DNA of 64,000 nt. Origin: Typha latifolia (Eukaryota > Streptophyta > Magnoliopsida > Poales > Typhaceae). A model generated the notes under the pieces. It was not told the DNA's origin and ran no database searches. It saw nothing but the letters and a program-made list of their open reading frames with translations. The stretch spans positions 5,332,001-5,396,000 of the forward strand of contig CM034106.1 of the NCBI GenBank assembly GCA_019914945.1, in the 5' to 3' direction. How positions within the stretch are numbered: position 1 is the first letter of the stretch; each line of letters begins with the position of its first letter. The position numbers and the translations under genes are program-made. Below, one piece after another: positions 25,361-39,800 of the stretch.

Positions 25361-26254
25361 TGAAAAACTCCTAGACACAAGTATGTATCTAAATACTAGG
25401 CAATGATATCACTCGTTCGCTTAAGTAAAAGTCCGTAGAAATATTAAGAATGAAAGCAAAGATGAACGCCAAGATTTAACGTGGAAAAACCCAAATAGAA
25501 AAAAACCATGGATCCAAACTCGGATCAAAACCAATCACTAGAATAGTAGCAGTTACAAGACTGACTCACAAAACAATTCGTCGATCCAAACGACTTTGTT
25601 TCTCTCAGTCTTGCTCGCTAGAACCCACGATTCACTGCTTCTCGTGATTGAAGTCCAACCTCAATAACCCTCGAGATTGATCTTTCGTCTAGATAGCCCT
25701 TAAGACGAAAGATTAACTTTTTTAGATGAGTAGAATCTTGTTAGTTGAAGAACAGATCTAGCCTCAAGAAGTCTCCTTCAAAAATATTTCTTCAAGCACC
25801 CTAGAGATAGGGCATCACAATCCTTATATATCATCTCCAAGATAGAGCCAAATTCAAGTCTTATATGTACTCACGAAAGTCCAAGATTTTTAAACTTTGT
25901 CAGTGCGTTCGAACGCGGCCCGGATGCGTTCGAACGGCATGACTTAATCTCAGGTGCGTTCGAATGGGCCCGAGTGCGTTTGAACACGACAGCTTGAATT
26001 CTTCAGGTTACGTTCGAACGCATTTGTGAACACAGCTCTCGGTCTATGTGAACGCAGTACCTGCGTTCGAACACGTTTGTGAACGCACCGCGTTCGAATG
26101 CGTTTGTGAACGCGGTGTGAACTCAACAGCTTTTCTCCAATAATTTTGCAATTCTTCAAACCAGAGATATTCTAGACTTGTATAAAGCTCATATACATGT
26201 AAAAATACACTTAGAATATTTTGTACACAATTGCTAATAATTAAAAACCTAACA
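25361..26254 (-). repeat. LTR of copia copy A
   Basis: Starts TGTTAGGTTTTTAATTA (minus strand, 26254) and ends GTTTTTCA at 25361, followed by the primer site. It contains several tandem copies of a unit with GTTCGAAC cores (25905-26115) and a TATATAAGG-like box near 25825. It is most like the internal LTR at 53180-54088. It has no partner 3' LTR in the window. Confidence 0.88.
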
Positions 26255-27198
26255 TTCTAAATCTTTTATATGTTCTTAATTACTAAATAGGTTCTTCTTT
26301 CTTCTACTTTAAATTTGTTGTTTAGAATTTAGATATTAGTTGTTTTTCTTAAAAAAGATATATCTAATGATTTAAAATTATTACTCCATATTTTCTAAAA
26401 ATAAAGGAAATACGTAATTTTTATAAAAATTAAATTGTTCATTCAAAGATAATCTTCCGCTCCACTAGTTATTGATTTCTTGGTGAATCGCAGAAAAAGA
26501 AGAGATTTATAATAAAAATGTGTTATCTATAAGTGGATTCCAAGACTTTATTTCTCACACTTAATTAAAAGAAATTTATAAGAAGGTTTTCTTTCTCCAT
26601 AAATCTCTTAAACCCATTTTCCAACTAGGTTAAAATTATTTTTAAGATTTTCAAACACTTCAAGTTTTTAAACAAGTCCTCGTGGGATCGATACCTTGCT
26701 TGCCGATCTACTCCATAGATTCGTGCACTTGCGAGTGTTACTTAATCTATCACAACAACCGGCCCTCATGCAATTTCATCCGATGAATATGTCACATTCA
26801 CCGATGAGGTGGTAGCTGCTATTGCAATTGAGGTACTTGAACACCATCTCGAATTTCCGACCAAATTCATCAAGAACCGTCACCTAAAGCCCCTTCATTT
26901 TGTCATTTGCCAACTCGATCTCTCCCGGTCTCATCATCTCCATGAGGAACGTCTGCATGACCCTCATACCTTATAGAAGGAGACGACTTTGCTTGCCGCT
27001 GGAGGCCCCTTGATGAAGGAGGTGCTGCCCACCGCTCACCAGCCACTAGCCCACTAGCCCACCAAGCAGCAACAATGGCTTCATTCTCCTCTAGGTCGTC
27101 GGTCAAGGAGGTGCTGATTCACGACGACCTTGACCTCTAGATCTTGGAGGCTCGCTGAGCACCTTCGTCACTGCTTTTAGAACACCTTCGCGCCCATA
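26255..27198 (-). repeat. Block X, copy A
   Basis: About 944 bp immediately 5' of the copy A LTR, starting (minus strand) TATGGGCGCGAAGG at 27198. It is nearly identical to 52234-53179. It contains the GGTATCGATCCCACGAGGAC phrase common in plant repeats and no intact reading frame. Sequence beyond 27198 differs from the flank in copy B, so 27198 is a true breakpoint. Confidence 0.85.
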
Positions 27199-28559
27199 CG
27201 AATGCCCTAGAGGATAGAGACCCCAAATCCCCTCCCCATATTAAGGCAGAGCTCGCCCTGGCCAGCCCGATCTCTCACGGGACAACGAGCGATAACTGGC
27301 TAGACTATTCTAGCCCAGCTCGATCCACTTGCGGGTGGGCTAGCGAACACAATGGCCAGCCCGATTGGCCCAGAGTAGGCTCAGCCAGCCCGGTGATCAC
27401 GTCTATCTTAGATCATAAAATGTCAAAATCTTAATTGAGAAATAAATGCATGGGGAAATCATAAAAATGATCAACGCATATAATAAATGGGACAAAAATT
27501 TTAGATCTATAAAAGGATTGTAATTTTTACTTGGGATCGACCGAGTTCTCCAACAGGATATGGTTGATCAAGAAGATGCTACTTATTGGACATGAGATAT
27601 CTTGGAATGCCATTGCTTCATCGGAGACAACATGAAACTTATGACATATAAGCCCTCAAATGTTAGAGTACTTCTAGTAGAGACTCACATGATATTTATT
27701 CATAACTGTTGATGTGTATGGTAAATTTATTTTGACTCTTCCCTCCGTGAGCCTGCAAAACAACCTTTGTTGGCTTGTTGTAAGCCAACAAACCATCCTA
27801 TCCTATGCTGGATTCTAAGCTCGCAAACCAACCAACTTTGTTCACCTTATTAAAATTTTGAGAAATTTACATATGGGACCTGTATTTTTACTATTTACAA
27901 ATCGAGCCCTATAATTAGCGAATATGTGCTAAAAATATCTTACTATTAGATCTATTAGATAGACTTAATTAAACCTCTAAGTTAAGTTAACTATATTAAG
28001 AAGATTATAAAAATACCATCAGCCAAGTTATATTTACCCATCATATACTAACTCAACCCAACCCAACTCAACTCAACCAATTTCAACTAAACCCAACCTA
28101 TATTGAGAGCATTTTAGTCATGTAAAAATAAAATTATCTCTAATTAATGGAATATTCTCACGGTGTTAGTTCAAATTTAATTGAGAGTAATTTTTTTTGC
28201 ACATATTCGCTAAATTATATAGCTCAATTTATAAATAATGAGAATATATTGTGTATACCATAATTTCGTTAAAATGTAAGGTGTTATATACAAATTTCTC
28301 TAAAATATTTTATAATTATAATATTACACTAGTAAATTAATAATTATGAACAGAAAAAATTTTTAAACACCCTGAGTCGACTGGTTATTCTATTTTATAT
28401 AATTATTTTTCTAACCAACATTAAACATATTAGTAATTTATATTTAATCATGATATTTTTTCCAACCATGAATATTTAACTTTTTTCCATAGTTTTTTTT
28501 TTAATTTCTAGGTGTTTCATTACACGATGACATATTTTATAATATAAAATATAAATATT
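27199..28559. other. Unassigned AT-rich spacer
   Basis: The GC-richer first 200 bp (repeated GCCAGCCCGAT phrases) look like old repeat DNA. The rest is AT-rich with no gene, promoter or element that can be supported. Confidence 0.4.
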
Positions 28560-28790
28560 TGGAAAGAGAGGAAAGAGAGGAGAGAGAAGAGAAGATAGAC
28601 ATGAAATCATTAGATTTAAGTTAACAATAAAATTGAAATCAATCTAAAAAAAAATTATAATTTATATTTATTATTTATACTTATTATTTATTTATTGGAG
28701 AGGAAACTTTATTTGGCGTTTGGTTGTTGAACCAAATTACCAAGTTCAGGACCCCTGAACTCAAAATAAATGAGCCCTTACTAAAACAAG
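28560..28790. mobile_element. Right end related to the DNA element at 2.9-4.4 kb
   Basis: The order GA-rich tract, ACATGAAATCATTAGATT, AT-rich spacer, TTATTTATTGGAGAGGAAACTT, GTTTGGTTGTTGAACC, AAGTTCAGGACCCCTGAACT, GAGCCCTTA matches 4157-4403 segment by segment. The corresponding left end was not found. Confidence 0.45.
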
Positions 28791-28909
28791 ATCTTCGAGA
28801 GACTTTTGGTGAAGAAGAAACTCAAAGTCCTCCACATCTCAAAAAATGGGAACTTCTTTGTTTGTCCACCGGTTGTCTTCGCATTAGAAAGCCAGAGTTT
28901 GTTAGCAAA

Positions 28910-30310
28910 AGCTTAGGTTCTTAAGTTGACATGGAGACTACTAGCTGAACCGAATGGTTCCTCTATTAGCTTGCTAAATGACCCTTGGTTGCCTCTCACC
29001 GATCATCTTTCCATCTTGAAAATCCTGAAGTATGTAAAGTGAAGGACTTATTCCTTGGTCACTATTGGAACCGCAAGCTAATCAAAAGTTTGTTCGTAGA
29101 AGCGGCAACAAATCACATCTTCAACTTACACAACGGTCGTGCTTCTATCGCTAGAGATCACCGTTTAATCTGGATGCCGTCGCGTTCGAGTATATTTCCT
29201 ACCATATAGGCATATTGCTCGCTCAATAAGGGCGTTTGGACAAGCCCCTTTTCTTCGAGTCTGTCCAGTTATAGAAGGCAATCTGGGGCTATAAAACCTC
29301 GCAGTCGATGGTCAGACTGTTCATTTGGAGATGTCTGGCAGGTGCTATCCCGGTTAGGGAGCTGCTTCGTCGTCGACAGCCGATCCTGTTTGCCCTTTTT
29401 GCTGAAAGACCTAGAGTTAGTGGACCATATCATGACGCTTTGTCCCTTTGCTAGAGTGTCTTGTTTCCACTGCAACCTTGGCCTAAAGTTTCAAGTCAGT
29501 TCTAGCTTTGGGGATTGGATGTATTCCCTTACTAGTTTCCTCTCCCCTGATCTGCTTTCCCTGTGGTTCAACATTGGATAGGGCATTTGGCTGTGCAAAA
29601 ATGATTAAGCCTTTAGGAATGTCGACCCTGCGCCTCACGACGCTTTAGAGAAGGCTAGATGCTTATCCCCTCCTCAGAGCTAACTATCCATTGACGAAGC
29701 GAATAGCTCTGAAATCGAATCAGAGCCGTTCGATCCCTGGGGAGCTGGTAATTGAGTTCATGGTTTGCATAATTGCATGAATTTATAACTTACGAGGTCA
29801 TGCTTTCTCCACGTGACTCGGTTGGATGGGTTGATACCTCATAGAATTTTACTTTGACGGATGATTTAGGTTTTTGGGGAACATGCCTCCCACTTAATCT
29901 TTGGGAAAGCAGTCTTCCTAAAGCACTGTTTAAACACCCTCCATGGAGAAGCTTAGGATCTTCCGATGGCCCTTGATGAGGTTAAAGCTTGCTTCATTGC
30001 TAATAGATGCTGGATTTTCAATAATTGTCAGAAATTAGTATTGGTAGTCAATGAGCTCTCCGATAGTATTGATTGGAATGCTGCTGCTTGATCAAAGAAT
30101 GCACCCTAAAGCTCTCCTCCCACCACTTGGTTAGAGTTTACTTTATGGGAAGGGGCAACAACACCACAGCCCACAAGTTCGCCTCTTTCGCTTACGAACA
30201 TCGTGTTGTAAGAAGTGGTCCAACCCTTCTCTCAACTTCGCTTGTAATCTGAATTTACCCTTCATGAATTCTATCTTAGGACGTTCCTAAAAAGTAAAGA
30301 AAAAAATTAA
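28910..30310 (+). pseudogene. 5'-truncated plant LINE (L1-type) ORF2 C-terminus
   Basis: Decayed frames spell the region downstream of the non-LTR reverse transcriptase. The zf-RVT-like part has the pattern IWGYKTS...RLFIWRCLAGAIPVRELLRRR, then DHIMTLCP (29250-29470). After it a degenerate RNase H-like part (about 29860-30200) follows in shifted frames. Several stops and frameshifts occur. An A-rich end lies near 30295-30312. It was a retrotransposon enzyme; this copy is dead and lies about 550 bp before the ABC transporter. Confidence 0.65.
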
Positions 30311-30312
30311 AA

Positions 30313-30863
30313 GCTCAGATAAAGATATTTGGATAAATGAGATTTATCCCATTTTCTTATCTTATTTCTTTATCTCCTATTTGGCAAAAAATTTGTAGGA
30401 TAGAAGAAAATTTATCTGGGATAAACCTCTATTCCAAAGTACCAAATCGGAAGTTACCCAACTAATAATATCTATCATAGCCCCTCCACAGTTTCTCTCG
30501 TCATAAACATCTGTTCACGGCTCGAGGACTAGCAACAATCATCATTAATGACGCTTCACATACTGACTTAAAGTCAACCTGGAAGCCCAACCCATGTTCA
30601 TTCCACCATCGCTTTTCATCCATCCTACTGCTAGCTCAGTACCCGTTCTCCCCGGAGCTAAATATTATACTTTATGATAACGCCTTACTTAACTACCTAA
30701 CGAAGCCTAGCCAGGTTGCCAATCTCCTTTCTTTGCGTGCATACATTTGGCCCACATGCCCCTCCCCTTCTTGCCTTCGAAGCTTGGAACTGAAGGGAAA
30801 AGCTAGCACTGAAAAATAAAGTCCTTAAAAGGGTGCAGTTGGATCCTTTCAGAGCTAGAAGAG
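30313..30863. promoter_or_regulatory. Promoter and leader region of the ABC transporter gene
   Basis: A 550-bp stretch between the LINE and the ATG. No frame is supported. It should hold the transporter promoter, but no box is clear enough to place a start site. Confidence 0.35.
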
Positions 30864-33800
30864 ATGGAAAACAGCAGGAAGAATCGGAGTCCATCCTCTT
30901 CTTCCTCCGCAACTAGATCTTTCTTCTCTATATTTATGCATGCCGACGCCGTCGATGATGTACTGATGGTCCTCGGTCTCATCGGCGCCGCGGGCGATGG
31001 CCTGTCAACGCCGGTCATGCTTCTTATTACCAGCAAGATCATGAACGATCTCGGGGATGGCCCGGATGCCTTCTCCGAATTCACTCGAAAAATTAATGAG
31101 AACGCGAGGAATCTTGTATTTTTGGCATGCGGGTCGTGGGTGATGGCTTTCTTAGGTAGTTAACTGACTAAATACTCCGATCCGGAGCTAGCTTGTTCTT
31201 CTAAATCTTGTTATAGAATATTTATTTACTTACTTACATGCACTACAACGGCTGAATTATATAATAGAGGGATACTGCTGGACGAGAACCGGAGAGAGGC
31301 AGGCTGCTCGGATGCGAGCTCGATACCTGAGAGCAGTGCTGAGGCAGGATGTGGAGTATTTCGACCTCAAGGTTGGATCCACCACGGAGGTCATCACTAG
31401 TGTCTCCAATGACAGCCTCGTAATCCAAGACGTTCTCAGTGAGAAGGTCGGTCGGCCATCGCTCTCCACCGCCTCAAGATACTAACTCAATTTCGTCCAT
31501 TTCTATTAATTGATTGCTACTGCATGCAGGTGCCCAACTTCGTAATGAACACATCCATGTTCTTGGGCAGCTACACAGTGGGTTTCTTCCTCATGTGGAG
31601 GCTGGCCTTAGTGGCCTTACCCACAGTGTTGCTTCTCATCATCCCGGGACTCATGTACGGGAGGATCCTCATGGAACTCGCTCGAACGATACGCGAGGAG
31701 TACAACAAGGCCGGCGCCATCGCCGAGCAGGCGATCTCCTCTGTCCGCACCGTCTACTCGTTTGCCGCCGAGGCGCGCACGATGGCCAAGTTCTCAGCCG
31801 CGCTCGAAGACTCAGTCACGCTCGGCCTCAAGCAGGGCCTCGCCAAGGGCGTCGCTATCGGGAGCAACGGCATCACTTTCTCCATCTGGGCTTTCAACAT
31901 CTGGTACGGAAGCCACCTTGTCATGTATCATGGTGGCAAGGGTGGCACCGTTTTCGCCGTCGGAGCTGCGATTGTCGTCGGCGGCCTGTAATAACTTCTG
32001 AACCGTGTTAACTTTTACATAATCGACCCCGTAATCTGGGTTGGTCTCAACCATCTTTAATTTTTTTTAATCTTTTCTTTTCTATAAATTGATATAGAGC
32101 ACTTGGGTCAGGACTTTCCAACGTGAAATACTTCTCTGATGCGGGGTCGGCAGGTGAGCGGATTCTTCACGTCATGAGGAGGGTACCAAAGATCGATTCG
32201 GAGAGTATAGAAGGAGAAGTGTTGCAGAATGTATCAGGGACGGTGGAGTTCAACGGAGTGGAATTCGCCTATCCGTCGCGGCTTGAGAACCCTATATTTG
32301 TTAACTTCAATTTGACGGTGCCCGCGGGGCGGACGGTGGCTCTCGTCGGGAGCAGTGGGTCCGGGAAGTCTACGGTGATCGCGCTTTTGGAAAGGTTCTA
32401 TGATCCTTTAGGGGGTGAGATCCTACTTGACGGAGTTGATATCAAGAGGCTTAAGCTTAAGTGGTTGAGGTCACAGATGGGGTTGGTAAGCCAGGAGCCG
32501 GCACTCTTTGCCACTTCCATTAAGGAGAACATACTATTCGGCAAGGAAGATGCCACCGTGGAGGAGGTGGTCGCAGCTTCCAAGGCTTCAAATGCTCATA
32601 ACTTCATTTCTCAGTTGCCTCAGGGATATGACACCCAGGTTGGTAATCAATATTCTTCTTCCTTTTGCCTTATTTGATTTACTTGTTAAGTCTCAAGCTT
32701 CGACACGGAATTGTTGCAGTAATCCACCTTGTTCTGCCAATTACCGTCCTCTAGCTTCTTTCTACAGTTCTCCATTGGATATATCAGTATACAGGTCAAT
32801 TTTGTTAGAATATATGAAATAATTAATAGATATTACGATAATGTATTAGGAATGAGAAGTATTCTCAGAAAATATCTTGATAATATTTTGGGAATATTCT
32901 GATATCGCTTAGGATAATATTTCATATACTCTAACAAATCTAAAAGTACTCTTCGCAAACAAATTTATTCTACTTATTGTACATTCAATCTCTGGATAAT
33001 CATATATTATCGGTAGGAACCACTTTGGTGTGTGCGCCCGCGCACTATGTTAAAGTTAAAAGTTTTAAAGAAAAAGATGGAAAACCTTTTAACTTTTTGG
33101 ATGGGCAATTATAGGCTTACACATACTAAAAAAAATGGCAAGTTCTTCAGACCTGGGTGCAAATAATCGGTGCATGCCAAAGTTGTGACATAATTAGCAA
33201 TGTGTTAGTCTTTTATCCAGAGACAATAATTTCATTTAGTAGTGATGATCTATGCTGCTTTGGTTTGACACGTATGCATGTGTATTCTATGGCATAAATT
33301 TATTTCTTGCTGATAGTTTTCTTTAATTCACGAGCTAGATAGGTTGACTTCCCGTAGATGCGCTGGAACAGCGCTGTTAGTGTCATGATGTTTGCTTACC
33401 TACTGTTTAAATATTGCGAGTGAAGTTTGAGATCACATTGTTGGAAAACGATATCGACTAATTTTGTACGTGGGAGAGTAACGTAAAGTATGCACTTCTG
33501 GAACAGTCACTATACTATTATGTAGTCAATTCTTCTGTACCCACAGTTTTCAACATCAATCAACCTCAAAAAGATCGTAACGTTAAAAGTCTAAGATATA
33601 TTATTAGGTGAGACCATCTACTCTTCTTCCTATCTTCAGAAAGAGGATGAAGATTCCCTAGATGTCGGTATTAATTATTAAAAACAGCAAACCCTTGCAT
33701 GTGTCGGTGTAGTGTCCTCCTACGAACTAGATAGAAAATATACGAAAACATCATGCAAATATATATTTCTTTTGTTTTCTTCTTATCTTATGGCTACTTA

Positions 33801-36800
33801 ACTTAATTAATCAGGGCGTCTTATTTAATTAACTATCTGACAGTGGTTACAAGCTACTTAAGGGAAAATTTTAAAACACTAGGAAACTCCACGAACATCT
33901 AGAACATCCTGCAATATTAAGGATTTAAGGGAACTCAAATGTGCATGCATTGCGATGGTACGTTAGGTCACCCAGTAAATGGAGCCCGTGCAGGTTGGAG
34001 AACGAGGAGTTCAGATGTCTGGTGGGCAAAAGCAAAGGATAGCAATTGCAAGGGCCATACTGAAGTCACCCAAGATCCTCCTCCTCGACGAGGCCACCAG
34101 TGCACTAGACACCGAATCAGAGCGCGTAGTCCAAGAGGCCCTCGACCTAGCCTCTGTCGGCCGGACAACCATCGTGATCGCGCACCGCCTGTCCACAATT
34201 CGCAACGCAGACCTGATCGCGGTCATGCAAGCCGGCGAGGTCAAGGAGCTCGGCTCCCATGACGAACTCATTGCCTACGAGGATGGGCTCTACTCGTCTC
34301 TTGTTCGCCTCCAGCAGACGCGGGACTCTCGAGAAGGGGAAGAAACGTCGTCATCATCCACTGTGGCATTCGGGACGTCGGCGCAGTTGAGCAGAAGCAG
34401 CCATAGCATGAGCAGGAGGTTCTCCGCCGCAAGCCGGTCAAGCTCAGCGAGGTAATCCCTGCATTTCTCTATTACAATCTTTCAAATCTTCATACCATTC
34501 GGGGAATTGGAAGTTCGCCTACATATCAATCTCAATTCACGATATTGAAGTTATGATTGTAACAGGTCTTTTGTCAACGACGAAGACGCCTACGACTCGG
34601 TGAGGCCCGACGTACCACTTCCATCTTTTCGACGACTGCTGCTTCTTAATGCGCCGGAGTGGCGGCAGGCGGTGCTCGGGTGCTTCAGTGCGACGGTGTT
34701 TGGGGTGGTGCAGCCCGTATACGCTTATGCGATGGGGAGCATGATCTCGGTCTATTTCTTGAAGGATCACAGCGAGATCAAGGCCAAGACGAGGACCTAC
34801 GCGCTTATCTTCACCTCGCTGTCGGTGCTTGCGTTCTTGATCAATATCGGTCAGCATTACAACTTCGGAGCCATGGGCGAGTACCTCACCAAGAGGGTCA
34901 GGGAGAGGATGCTTTCCAAGATCCTCACGTTCGAGGTGGGATGGTTCGACGAGGACGAGAACTCTTCTGGCGCCATCTGTTCCCAGCTAGCCAAGGACGC
35001 CAATGTGGTCAGTACCAACTTCTCCGCTCTTCTATTCATTCATTTACAAACTTACGTACATACATACATACATACATACATACATACATACATACGATTT
35101 CCTCCTATAGGTGATACAAAGGCATGCAATTAATTAGCATAATAAACTACTTCATAAACTTTCTGCCAGTGGGAATTAATTAAGGCCAGCATCTGCGGCT
35201 TTATCTGGTTCCATGGGATTACTGACTGGGTTTGGTCGGGTACCTATTCGTTCTCACCTCTTAGTCGATTTGATTTGCAGCCCAGAATTGACCGCTTACG
35301 ATAGCAAACTAGAAAGTTGGGCCACAAAAGCAGGGGGTGTCTTTCTTTCTTTGAAAAAAAAAACCTTTTTTGATTAGACCCTTTGGGGGAAATCAAAATT
35401 AAATAGGGCCTTGGTGTGCGCTGATCAGATTTAATATTCTACTTGGTTTGATTTTGTGTTGCCAATGAGGTCTGAAATTTTTCTGTGAGCGGTTCGGCCA
35501 ATTGTCAAATAGAGCTTGAATTAAGTACATAAGGTCGAAAAGGCAATGGACTAAAAAGCTTTACTTGGTGTTTGGATGAGGCCTCACTTAGGCAACTCTC
35601 TAGTGCAGAGGTGTCTTAATTTAGTCATAAAATGCTGTCACGGCATTCCATGGGGCCCATGGGGACCAAGTTTGTGCATGCTTTAACCTCCACGTAACCT
35701 TGGGCCCTATTTGCTTGTTAGTTGTGTGGGTTCAAGATAGGGCGGCTATCGACAGGCCAATGAGGATGCACTTCACAGTACAATTTGAACCACTTGCTAC
35801 AATAATGTGGCCAGGTCATTCGACATTGACTTGATCAACCCAATATTAGTATCTCAAAACACACTTTCACTTTAATAAATGCCATGTAATCGGTTACCAA
35901 GACCTACTTTTTCCAGGAGAGTTCTCAAGGCAGAAGGAAATTAAACATCCCGTAGCATCTGAATTTATTGCACGACATGATCAGATTCCATTCTGTAGGT
36001 GGATGTCAGATGTATGATTTGATAAAGTTCTATTCCATTGTGATAATGGAAACTTGAGCTGCATCATTCACCGCTCCTTTCTCTTTCTGCGTGTACGACA
36101 AAAGAATTTGATCTGCTTTAATTCGAAGGTGGATAAAGAATGCCATTGCTTTCTTCACTTTTCCAAAGTTATGTAGGTTGTTCGCAAATGAAACACGTCT
36201 AATGTGCTTGGCAACTCTTGTAGCTACTGCCAAGGGAACAGTGTGATTTTGTTGTCCAGCTATGTACCCCTTGACAAGAAACCTTGAATAGTGTTCTTTG
36301 TAGACAATATACTAACTCTACCTTTTCTTTTCTTGCCCTAATTGAAAAGCTAGTGAGTAAAGGAAAAAAAACTTTGCTAGGAACAAAGTTGGATAATGTA
36401 ATATTAGGACTTTCCTGTATCTCTCGTGGAATGTCATTTGCATAAATTTAACCATAAACTGAGTAGCATTGTGATTGTACATTAATAACAACATATATTC
36501 CACTGCCTCATTTAACTACATACCTACTTGTTCATCAGACTGGAAGCAAGATTGATGAGATAGAGATTGGACCCTACACTAGGTTCAGTATACGTACTCG
36601 AGTCCAACTTCAGGTTTTTACATTTTTTTAAGGTAAAGTTTAATATGTCCATTTCAAATAAACAAGACTAAGTCCAACTGAATGGTCTTTTATATATGCA
36701 CTATATCTTACTATATATTAATTTGGATTAGCAAGTTCACCTTTCAGCAAACAATCAATAGTAATAACTTTTACCAACTTTAAATCCGTCTTTTATAACT

Positions 36801-39800
36801 CAAAAGAAACCCTCTCACTAAAAGCCTATCTCTTTAGAGTGGCCTACCATTAAACTAATTCATTTCGGTCCTACTAGGTTGCCATGATATCAATGAAGAG
36901 ATAGAACATAGATAGTTCAGTAATTTATCGTTGATGCTTAACGTGCATTACTAAATAAACGCATGGGATATGCTGCAGTTAATGTGTTTCGGAATCTCTT
37001 TCAAGTATACTGTTTTTCAAAATATATAGGATTTGGGGCGACATTCCAAACATCAGTATATTGATCTTGATCTTTCGGTAGAACTTTTCGTTTGTATTGT
37101 TTTAGAATGTGTATTCTTTTTTTTTTGTATTGTTTAGAATCTGGGAGGAAGAATATATTTATAATCTTTTGGATAAAAAAAAGATAATGTTATGTTTATT
37201 CTAAAGGATAGTTAATAATGATGGCAATCTCCTTCAAGAATAGTTGAAAATGGAGAGATAATTTTTGTAAATTGTGTAAGGCTGTGCAGAAAACTATTAC
37301 TTTCTACTGGAGCCTGGATGTTCTATCTCTATATATAGCCAGGATTTTTCGTGGGGGAGAAGGGGCAAATTATCAAGATGCTTAAAAGTATTAAAAATAT
37401 TTAAATAAATAATAATAATAATAATATCAATGAAGTTTTATATACACATATATTCTAATTTTTATTCTAGAACATAAATTAGTTTTATTATCACCAACTT
37501 TTATTAGGGGGCTACCATTTAAAAATTAAAACAAAGCTCTGACAACACTAGAAGTAAGAGATCAAAAATAGTTCTTTTAATATTTATCTCAACTCAAATA
37601 CATGATCATGCATAGATTAACTATCAAAAGACTAAAAAAAAATAGAAAAATAATATAAATAACCATAATAATTAAATAATAACGTTAAAGTTTATAAAAA
37701 GATACAATACCTGATTAAGTATTTTGCTCATCTCTTCCGTTGAAATAATACCTAGCTTCTCTTGATCGTCTGTATTAAATCTTATTTTTTCTTTCTCATG
37801 TTATGTTCTAAATTTCTATTCCTTATACCGGAAGAAAATGATGCAATCCAAACAAAACTATGATACCAAATTGATGGAGATCCGGTAAAAGAGTTGCACT
37901 TTAATTGGCCTAAGACAGCAAAATGGGGCCTCCCTCATTATTTGCCAAGAATCAATGCTCATTGGCTCGGGTTGGCATTCGAGTTGGTCTCAGTGGAAAT
38001 GATGCGCATTGGGATTTGTGGGGTATGCACCAATGTAGGGCTAATGTGCAGGTTTGACTTGATTATGTATGCTGATGAGTATGGAGATGTAGGTGGTGCC
38101 TCTAGGGATTGCAGAAGAAAATGGTGATTGAGGGACACAATGTAGGGTTGTGGAAGGGCTTAATTGTGGGAAGAACTAGGATTTAGATATAATAAATAGA
38201 TAACTAGGGCTAATGCAAATGATAATTAGGGATTGAAGATGAGTTTCAACTAGGATAAAGCTAATCATTACGTGGTGCTAGAAGTGGTAGGGCAGCTGAG
38301 TAGTTGATGGAGGTGGCTCAACAAAAGATGTTGGTGGTGGCATACAAATAAGGGTAGATGACCAATAATTATGGTTGACCAACTATGGCGGGGGTAAGGA
38401 AGAAATTGTACAAAAGGTAGAGATGGCTAGAACAAAGAGAGATAGGGGTTGCCATTGCTGAACTTAGAAAAATCCAATCACACGGTTCGACATTGAATTA
38501 TTGATTTACATGCATTTTTATGTCTATGATCATCTCCGCCATGGTAAGGTGCCTCCACTACCCTCTAGTATAGTTGCCATGGGTCTTTGTGATTAGCCCA
38601 CGAGTCATGCGCAAGGTTGCGCATGTCCATGACCATAGGGATAAGGAACACGTTGGAAACGCCATTCGCTCTTGGCTTTTGCATTGGGAATAATGATGCT
38701 TGTGTTTGTTATCTCATAGGTGAGAGAGAGACCTATCATTATTCCAAGATGGCGGTAGAATTATCAGCCTAGGGTTATGCATAAGTGTGGCCGCAACAAC
38801 CTTAATTAGCGATATAATGGTAGGTCCAGATCTGCCTTTGTTCTTTATCTTGAGGAGAAGGTGGGGTGTTCTCTGCGAACGTTATCTTTAACTTTATGAG
38901 GGTAAAGCACATAATGACCAACATAGAGGTGATATAAAGGTTTGACATGATTGGCCTCCTCTCATGAATGCCCACGATCTCAACTGGTTCTGATGGTAGG
39001 TCAGACGATACATGATTAATGTTGAAGAGCATGTAGTGCTAAGGAATGTTAGCTTTGATACCAAAATGATACAATTCAAAATAATACCAAATTGATGGAG
39101 ACTTGGCAAAGGGTTACATTGAATTGGCCTAAAACAACAAAAGGGGCCTTCCTTGCTGTTATTAGAAATCAGTGTGCAAAGTGAACACCGCCTTGGACTG
39201 GCACTAGAGTTGGTTTTTGTCTTACGGGAGCAGTGTGCACTAGGATCGTGGGGTTGGCACTGACGAGCTAATGTGCATGCGGGTTCAACTTAATCTAACT
39301 TGCTGATGCATATGAAGCTTTATATGGTGCATCTATGGATTGCAAGAGGCAGATTGGTGATTGAGGGACCCAAGGTAGGGTATTTGAGGGACTTAGATAG
39401 GTGGTTGCGAAAATCTAATGTTTGGATATCGAGATGGATGGCTAGGACTAATGCGAATTATTGCTAAGAACTGAAGATTAGTCTCAATCAAGGTGGAGGT
39501 TGGCCATACGGTAGTTTTAGATGTGGTAGAATGGCCGAGTGATTAATGAAGGTGGCTCGACAAAGGACCGTAGGGGTGGCTTTATTGCATATTGATTATA
39601 ATCGATTTGCAACAAGGGAGTCTAGGTGTCAGATTGAGATAGCTGACGATGGTCGGTGGTGAAACACAGTGAAGAGAGAGAATATGGGAGGCGATGGTAG
39701 TGAGAAAGGAGATTAATTTACTTTTACTCCTAGATTATGATTAAATTACTTATTTTCTTAGGTTATTTTTACTCTTACTCCTAGGATAATCTAAAACTAA

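Larger units (their letters stand above)
17597..26254 (-). mobile_element. Sirevirus-like Ty1/copia retrotransposon, copy A (3' truncated, nested insertion)
   Basis: Minus-strand element. LTR 26254-25361, primer site 25358-25347, gag from about 25308, a solo LTR inserted in gag at 21594-24336, gag end and zinc knuckle to about 20734, protease and pre-integrase traces to about 20290, then RT and RNase H to 18600. A non-coding tail runs to about 17597, where similarity with the 57-58 kb copy ends. No 3' LTR follows. Stops, frameshifts and a large integrase deletion make it dead. It is preceded at 26255-27198 by block X, also found before the internal LTR of copy B. Confidence 0.88.

Noticed and set aside
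26903..27106. Short Ala/Gly/Arg frame in block X as a gene
   Set aside because: Not intact in the second copy of block X and unlike any known protein.
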